In this document: in pieces, positions 39,976 through 43,828 of the stretch
Layout of the letters: each line of letters starts with the position of its first letter
Numbering within the stretch: the stretch's first letter is position 1
Source of the DNA: Bacteroidales bacterium
GTDB taxonomy: Bacteria > Bacteroidota > Bacteroidia > Bacteroidales > UBA932
Length of the DNA: 43,828 bases
Reading direction: 5' to 3'
NCBI GenBank assembly: GCA_016288055.1
Contig: JAEEXZ010000013.1
Span: 1-43,828, forward strand
Position numbers and translations under genes: made by a program
Notes under the pieces: model-generated
Databases searched by the model: none
What the model saw: only the letters and a program-made list of their open reading frames with translations
Told to the model about the DNA's origin: nothing

Positions 39976-41250
39976 TTACTTCCAAATAAAGACTTTGTCG
40001 CCGCGGCGGGGGTGGAGCAGGGATTCGTCGAAGACCTTGTCCTCGGGCATGGCGGCGACGGGTACGGCGATGGAACAGCGCACGCCCTGCGGGGCGGTAT
40101 CGGCCGGTTCCAGGTCCACGCGCAGGTCTTCTGCCGTCACTTCCAGGATGCCGGTCTTGTGGCCGATGAACAGGATTTCGTCCCCTTTGTGCAGTTCGGT
40201 GGCCTCCACCTGGACTTCCACCACGTTGATGCGGGCGAACCAGTTGGTTACCTTCCCCACATAGACTTTGGTGCGGGTGGCGTGGCTGCCATAGACGGCG
40301 CTCCACTCTCCCATGCGGGCACCCAGATAGTATCCGTCCCAGAAGCCGCGGTTGAACACCGTGGCGAGGTCCTCCTTGAGCGCGGCGCCCAGCGAAGGGG
40401 TGAATGTCCCGGCGGCCACGGCGTCGGCAGCCTGGCGGTAGCAGCGGGCAGTGGTCTTCACGTAGTCCGCGCTGCGGGCCCGGCCCTCGATCTTGAACAC
40501 TTTCACGCCGGCTTCCACGAATTTGTCGGCGAACTCGATGGTGCACAGATCCTTGGGGGACATCATGTATTTGTTGTCAATGTGGATTTCGTTGCCGGTC
40601 TCATAGTCGGTGACCAGGTAGCCGCGGCGGCACACCTGCATGCAGGCGCCGCGGTTGGCGCTTTCCCCGTAGGCCGCCAGTGACAGGTAGCACTTCCCGG
40701 AGATGGCCATGCAGAACGCGCCGTGGGCGAACATCTCGATGCGGACGAGGTTCCCGGAAGGGCCTTTGATCTGCTGCTCGACGATGCCCTTGTGGATGGC
40801 CTTCACCTGCTCCAGGTTCAACTCCCGGGCCAGCACCACCACATCGGCCCACTGGGCATAGAAGCGCAGGGCCTCCAGGTTGGAGATGCTCAGCTGGGTG
40901 GAGATATGCACTTCCAGGCCTACCTTGCGGCAGTACAGGATGACGGCCATGTCGGAGGCGATGATGGCGTCCACACCTTCCGCCTTTGCCGTGTCCAGGG
41001 TCTGGTATGCCGCCTGGAGATCCTCGCCGTACAGGGTGATGTTCATGGTCATGTAGGCCTTGACGCCGTAGGCGCGGCAGATGCGCATGATTTCCGGAAG
41101 GTCCTCTCGGGAGAAGTTGTTCGCCGAATGCGAACGCATATTCAGGTGGCCGATGCCGAAGTACACAGAATCGGCGCCCCCTTCAATAGCGGCCAGAAGG
41201 CAGTCGAAGCTGCCCGCAGGCGCCATGATTTCAAGTTCTTTGGGATCCAT
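39976..41250 (-). CDS. Peptidase U32-family protein (TrhP/YegQ-like tRNA hydroxylation factor)
   Basis: A 424-residue cytoplasmic protein. It starts with the family signature ELEIMAPAGSFDCLLAAIEGGADSVYFG. The U32 core has VHISTQLSISN, EMFAHGAFCMAISGKCYLS, and the Cys cluster GACMQVCRRGY that with other cysteines probably binds an iron-sulfur cluster; KDLCTIEF and KVFKIEGRARSADYV follow, then a C-terminal beta-barrel (about 330-424). E. coli TrhP, of this family, works in prephenate-dependent hydroxylation of tRNA U34; the family was earlier annotated as collagenase-like protease. The -7 element ends 4 bp before the ATG, predicting a leaderless mRNA. Confidence 0.88.
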   Translation of the reverse strand: MDPKELEIMAPAGSFDCLLAAIEGGADSVYFGIGHLNMRSHSANNFSREDLPEIMRICRAYGVKAYMTMNITLYGEDLQAAYQTLDTAKAEGVDAIIASDMAVILYCRKVGLEVHISTQLSISNLEALRFYAQWADVVVLARELNLEQVKAIHKGIVEQQIKGPSGNLVRIEMFAHGAFCMAISGKCYLSLAAYGESANRGACMQVCRRGYLVTDYETGNEIHIDNKYMMSPKDLCTIEFADKFVEAGVKVFKIEGRARSADYVKTTARCYRQAADAVAAGTFTPSLGAALKEDLATVFNRGFWDGYYLGARMGEWSAVYGSHATRTKVYVGKVTNWFARINVVEVQVEATELHKGDEILFIGHKTGILEVTAEDLRVDLEPADTAPQGVRCSIAVPVAAMPEDKVFDESLLHPRRGDKVFIWK

Positions 41251-41254
41251 GGCG

Positions 41255-41262
41255 CAAAGGTA
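41255..41262 (-). promoter_or_regulatory. -7 element TACCTTTG (minus, U32 gene)
   Basis: TTCG plus TACCTTTG on the minus strand, ending 4 bp from ATG 41250. It faces the plus-strand element at 41276-41283 across 13 bp. Confidence 0.6.
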
Positions 41263-41275
41263 CGAAAATATATGC

Positions 41276-41283
41276 TATCTTTG
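41276..41283 (+). promoter_or_regulatory. -7 element TATCTTTG (plus, polyprenyl synthetase gene)
   Basis: TAnnTTTG, 21 bp before ATG 41305; divergent partner of 41255-41262. Confidence 0.6.
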
Positions 41284-41304
41284 TATGATAAGAAATCAAG
41301 ACAC

Positions 41305-42279
41305 ATGATCGCAGAAAGCACCATCAGCCAGGCCGTGAAAGACCTCTTCGGCCAGATTGAATTCCAGAGCGAACCCGCCGGCCTGTACGACCCGCTCCGC
41401 TACATGATCGCCATCGGCGGCAAGCGGCTCCGTCCCCGCCTGTGTCTGCTCACCTATGGCGCTTATGCCGATGCCCTCGGCCCGGAAATCCTGGAGCCCG
41501 CTGCCGGTCTGGAAGTGTTCCACACCTTCACCCTCATCCATGACGACATCATGGACCGCAGCCCCCTGCGCCGCGGGCACGACACTGTCTGGAAAAAGTG
41601 GAACGAAGATACCGCCATCCTCAGCGGGGATGTCATGTGCATCGACGCTTACAAGCGCATCGCGCAGGCTCCCGCCGCCGTGCTTCCGCAGGCTCTGGCG
41701 CTGTTCTCCAAGACGGCCTCCGAGGTCTGTGACGGCCAGCAGCTGGACATGGACTTCGAGAAACGCAGCCGTGTGGGGATGGACGAATACATGCAGATGA
41801 TAGGCCTCAAGACGGGCGTCCTTATCGCCTGCGCGGCGCAGATGGGCGCACTCATCGGCGGGGCAGACAGCCATAGCCAGCAGTGCCTCTACGAATACGG
41901 TTATAACCTGGGCCTGGCCTTCCAGGTGGCCGACGATTATCTGGATGCCTACGGAGACCAGAAGGTATTCGGAAAGCCCATCGGAGGAGACATCCTGAAC
42001 GAGAAGAAGTCCTGGCTTACGGTGAAGGCGCAGGAGCTCGGGGCCGCCGGCCTGGAGGAAGCCATGGCCGCGCCGGCAGCCACGCCGGAAGAAAAAGCAA
42101 CGAAGATAGACCGTGTCAAGGCTATATACGACAGCGTAGGGGTTGCGGACAAGGCCCGCGCCGCCATCGGCGACTTGTCGGCCCGCGCTATCGGGAAGGC
42201 TTCCCTCGCCCGGCTGGACAAGGAGAGCCTGGATGCGCTTAAGGACTTCGCCCACAGCCTCATCGGCCGCACGATGTAG
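41305..42279 (+). CDS. Polyprenyl (isoprenyl diphosphate) synthetase
   Basis: A 324-residue cytoplasmic trans-prenyltransferase that condenses isopentenyl diphosphate with allylic diphosphates. The GGKRLRP motif (38-44), first Asp-rich motif DDIMD (80-84) followed by RRG, the GDVM region, and second Asp-rich motif DDYLD (210-214) are all present. A Phe five residues before DDIMD is the type of residue that limits chain length, but product length (farnesyl, geranylgeranyl or longer) is not decidable. The start at 41305 follows a clear promoter; the frame upstream runs antisense through the U32 gene. Confidence 0.93.
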   Translation: MIAESTISQAVKDLFGQIEFQSEPAGLYDPLRYMIAIGGKRLRPRLCLLTYGAYADALGPEILEPAAGLEVFHTFTLIHDDIMDRSPLRRGHDTVWKKWNEDTAILSGDVMCIDAYKRIAQAPAAVLPQALALFSKTASEVCDGQQLDMDFEKRSRVGMDEYMQMIGLKTGVLIACAAQMGALIGGADSHSQQCLYEYGYNLGLAFQVADDYLDAYGDQKVFGKPIGGDILNEKKSWLTVKAQELGAAGLEEAMAAPAATPEEKATKIDRVKAIYDSVGVADKARAAIGDLSARAIGKASLARLDKESLDALKDFAHSLIGRTM

Positions 42280-42302
42280 GCTGCAGAATCAAATTTTTTT
42301 CG

Positions 42303-42310
42303 TACCTTTG
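42303..42310 (+). promoter_or_regulatory. -7 element TACCTTTG for rdgB-recO
   Basis: TTCG plus TACCTTTG, 23 bp before ATG 42334, preceded by a T7 run. Confidence 0.6.
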
Positions 42311-42333
42311 TGCTGGAAAATATAAAGAGTACT

Positions 42334-42957
42334 ATGAAAATCGTTTTTGCAACGAGCAACCCCGGCAAGCTCCGGGAAGCCGCCGAAATTCTGGGCGAGG
42401 GTTTTGAGCTCGTTACCCCCGCAGATCTCGGTATCACCGAGGAAATCCCGGAGTCCGGGAACACCCTTCGCGCCAACTCCATGCAGAAGGCAGACTACAT
42501 CTACAAAAAGACCGGTATGAACTGCTTTGCAGACGACTCCGGCCTGGAAGTGGACATCCTGGGCGGTGCGCCCGGTGTTGAAACCGCCCGTTACGCAGGC
42601 CCTGACAAGAACCCCGATGCCAACATCGAAAAGCTGATGAGCGAAATCGCCCGCCGCGAAAAGGAGGCCGCCATGGCCCGTACCAACGGCCTGTCCACCC
42701 CGAAAGCCAACCGTGCAGCCCGTTTCCGCACCAGCGTCACCCTTATCATGAACGGCCGCCGTCACTTCTTCGACGGTGTCATGGAAGGAACCATCGCCCT
42801 CAAGCGCGCCGGCAAAGGCGGCTTTGGCTACGACCCTGTCTTTATCCCCAATGGATATGACAAGACCAACGCCGAACTGGGCGAGAGCGTGAAGAACGCC
42901 ATTTCCCACCGTGGGAAGGCCCTCCGCGCCATGGCCGAGTATCTGAAGAAAAAGTGA
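42334..42957 (+). CDS. rdgB: RdgB/HAM1 non-canonical purine NTP pyrophosphatase
   Basis: A 207-residue enzyme that hydrolyses dITP, ITP and XTP to monophosphates and keeps deaminated purines out of DNA. Signatures are the N-terminal VFATSNPGKLREA (substrate and phosphate binding), the metal/catalytic block CFADDSGLEVDILGGAPGVETARYAG, GKGGFGYDPVFIP, and the C-terminal SHRGKAL. A stretch of about 20 residues around 110-130 (RREKEAAMARTNGLSTPKANR) is longer than in E. coli. ATG 42334 follows the promoter. The recO start overlaps its stop (GTGA). Confidence 0.95.
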   Translation: MKIVFATSNPGKLREAAEILGEGFELVTPADLGITEEIPESGNTLRANSMQKADYIYKKTGMNCFADDSGLEVDILGGAPGVETARYAGPDKNPDANIEKLMSEIARREKEAAMARTNGLSTPKANRAARFRTSVTLIMNGRRHFFDGVMEGTIALKRAGKGGFGYDPVFIPNGYDKTNAELGESVKNAISHRGKALRAMAEYLKKK

Positions 42958-43607
42958 ATTCCCTGACAGCAGAATTCATTGTCCTTGCCACCACCAAGGT
43001 GGGCGACAACGCCCTGGTAGTCCAAACCCTCTCGCGCGAGTTCGGCCGCCGGGGTTTTCTCGTGCGCAGTGCCAGGAAGACCGGCACCACCCTTTTTCTA
43101 CCCCTGAACATCCTGGAGGCAGAGGTGGTGGAAAACAGCAAAAGTGAACTGTGGACCCTGCGGAGCATCTCCCTCAAGGACGGCCTTCCGGGCATCCGGA
43201 GCCATTTGATGAAGAACACCATGACCCTGTTCCTTTCGGAAGTGCTCCTTCGCACTCTCAGGGACGGGGCCAACGAGGACGGTCTGTTCGAATGGTGCGT
43301 GGGCAGCATCCTTACGCTCAACGCCCTGGAAGCGGACTTCGCCAATTTCCCGGTTCGCTTTCTTCTGGAACTGGCGGGCGCCCTGGGCTTCCGTCCCACT
43401 TTCGATGACATCGCTCCCTTCGCCGCCGAGCATCTGGCTCCGATGAAGGCGCTTGTGAGCGCCGGTTTTGAAGAGAGCATGCTACTGCCCCTGAGCGGCG
43501 CCACACGCAATGCTTTGTGCGAGTCCCTGCTGCTGTACCTGTCCTTTCACACCGACTCCAATATCCAGGTAAAATCCCTTTCCGTCCTGCGGGAATTGTA
43601 CCGATAA
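42954..43607 (+). CDS. recO: DNA repair protein RecO
   Basis: A 217-residue protein with an N-terminal OB fold (about 1-80; FIVLATTKVGDNALVVQTLSREFGRRGFLVR) and a helical C-terminal domain (about 85-217). It works with RecF/RecR in loading RecA and in single-strand annealing. The zinc-finger cysteines found in some RecO proteins are absent, as commonly in Bacteroidota. The GTG start overlaps the rdgB stop by 4 nt, implying coupled translation. Confidence 0.9.
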   Translation: MNSLTAEFIVLATTKVGDNALVVQTLSREFGRRGFLVRSARKTGTTLFLPLNILEAEVVENSKSELWTLRSISLKDGLPGIRSHLMKNTMTLFLSEVLLRTLRDGANEDGLFEWCVGSILTLNALEADFANFPVRFLLELAGALGFRPTFDDIAPFAAEHLAPMKALVSAGFEESMLLPLSGATRNALCESLLLYLSFHTDSNIQVKSLSVLRELYR

Positions 43608-43612
43608 TTTCT

Positions 43613-43620
43613 TACATTTG
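43613..43620 (+). promoter_or_regulatory. -7 element TACATTTG
   Basis: TAnnTTTG, 21 bp before ATG 43642, just after the recO stop. Confidence 0.55.
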
Positions 43621-43641
43621 TGTGCAAAACCACACAATGCA

Positions 43642-43828
43642 ATGAAACTGAAACAACCGCAGCGTTCCACCCTGGAAGCACTGGTATTTCTCGTTCTGAT
43701 TATCGGCACATTCTGCCTGCTGGGTTCCCGCATGGGCAGCGGCAATATGCTGAAGACCGTCATGAACACCGCCCATGACCTGCTTCTGAACACCGTCTTC
43801 TACCTGATGGGCATCACCGTACTGACCG
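43642..43828 (+). CDS. Membrane protein, probable nucleoside-recognition/SpmA-type family (3' partial)
   Basis: Only the first 62 codons are inside the window. The translation starts MKLKQPQRSTLEALVFLVLIIGT, with a hydrophobic helix at about 10-28, an amphipathic stretch, and TAHDLLLNTVFYLMGITVLT beginning a second helix. The TAHDLLLNTVFY string resembles Bacteroidota integral membrane proteins with the Gate/nucleoside-recognition domain often named spore maturation protein. The frame is open to the window end. The product name rests on a short N-terminus only. Confidence 0.6.
   Translation, partial: MKLKQPQRSTLEALVFLVLIIGTFCLLGSRMGSGNMLKTVMNTAHDLLLNTVFYLMGITVLT

Noticed and set aside
42294..42300. 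T7 run before rdgB considered as an intrinsic terminator of the polyprenyl synthetase gene.
   Set aside because: No stable stem precedes it; it is better seen as the AT-rich part of the rdgB promoter.

Overview
The window looks like chromosome of a GC-rich Bacteroidales bacterium, probably an uncultured gut lineage. The evidence is a SusC/SusD pair, many lipoproteins with Bacteroidota-type lipoboxes, GH92/GH130/GH18/GH29 enzymes, SusC-linked surface glycan-binding lipoproteins, and repeated TAnnTTTG promoter -7 elements with no purine-rich Shine-Dalgarno sequences. There are no transposases, phage genes, CRISPR arrays or recognisable defence genes. The genus cannot be fixed from the sequence.

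Layout. 1-2380: 3' part of a beta-propeller/Y_Y_Y sensor kinase and its NarL-type response regulator (ATGA overlap). 2435-4273: a four-gene operon of small exported or membrane proteins, led by a secreted protein made almost entirely of ten CxxCxG zinc-knuckle repeats. 4274-4720: 447 bp without protein genes but full of structure: alternative inverted repeats, an AT palindrome, tRNA-Arg(UCU), a 122-nt cloverleaf-like inverted-repeat element, and GCA-triloop hairpins. 4721-7062: two exported proteins of unknown function transcribed divergently, then a PPC/DUF296 protein. 7066-10852: a Wza/Wzz polysaccharide-export pair (minus strand).

10909-38270: a large glycan-utilisation region. Minus strand: GH2; LacI regulator plus GH130; SusC, SusD, GH18, DUF1735/LamG lipoprotein and a second LamG lipoprotein; and, upstream of SusC, GH3, GH2, GH29 and a DUF1573 lipoprotein. 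Plus strand: two GH92 mannosidases, each divergent from a minus-strand gene. GH18 ENGase, GH92, GH130 and SusC/D with LamG lipoproteins is the known gene set for N-glycan utilisation. The SusC has no STN domain and no sigma/anti-sigma or hybrid regulator is adjacent, so the LacI protein is the best candidate regulator. I find related CG-centred palindromes at the GH92, SusC and GH3 transcription starts. In the proposed scheme, surface enzymes trim fucose, galactose and possibly xylose, GH18 releases the glycan, SusC/D imports it, GH92 removes mannose, and GH130 phosphorolyses the remaining Man-beta-GlcNAc unit in the cytoplasm.

38304-43828: housekeeping genes: S41 processing protease, U32 tRNA-hydroxylation-type protein, polyprenyl synthetase, RdgB, RecO, and the first 62 codons of a membrane protein cut by the window end.

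The most unusual signals are non-coding: the compact cloverleaf next to the tRNA, the constant 13-nt spacing of face-to-face -7 elements at the divergent gene pairs, the candidate LacI operators, 62-bp identical direct repeats in the two GH2 genes that bracket the region, and an apparent excess of the octamer GGCCGATG.
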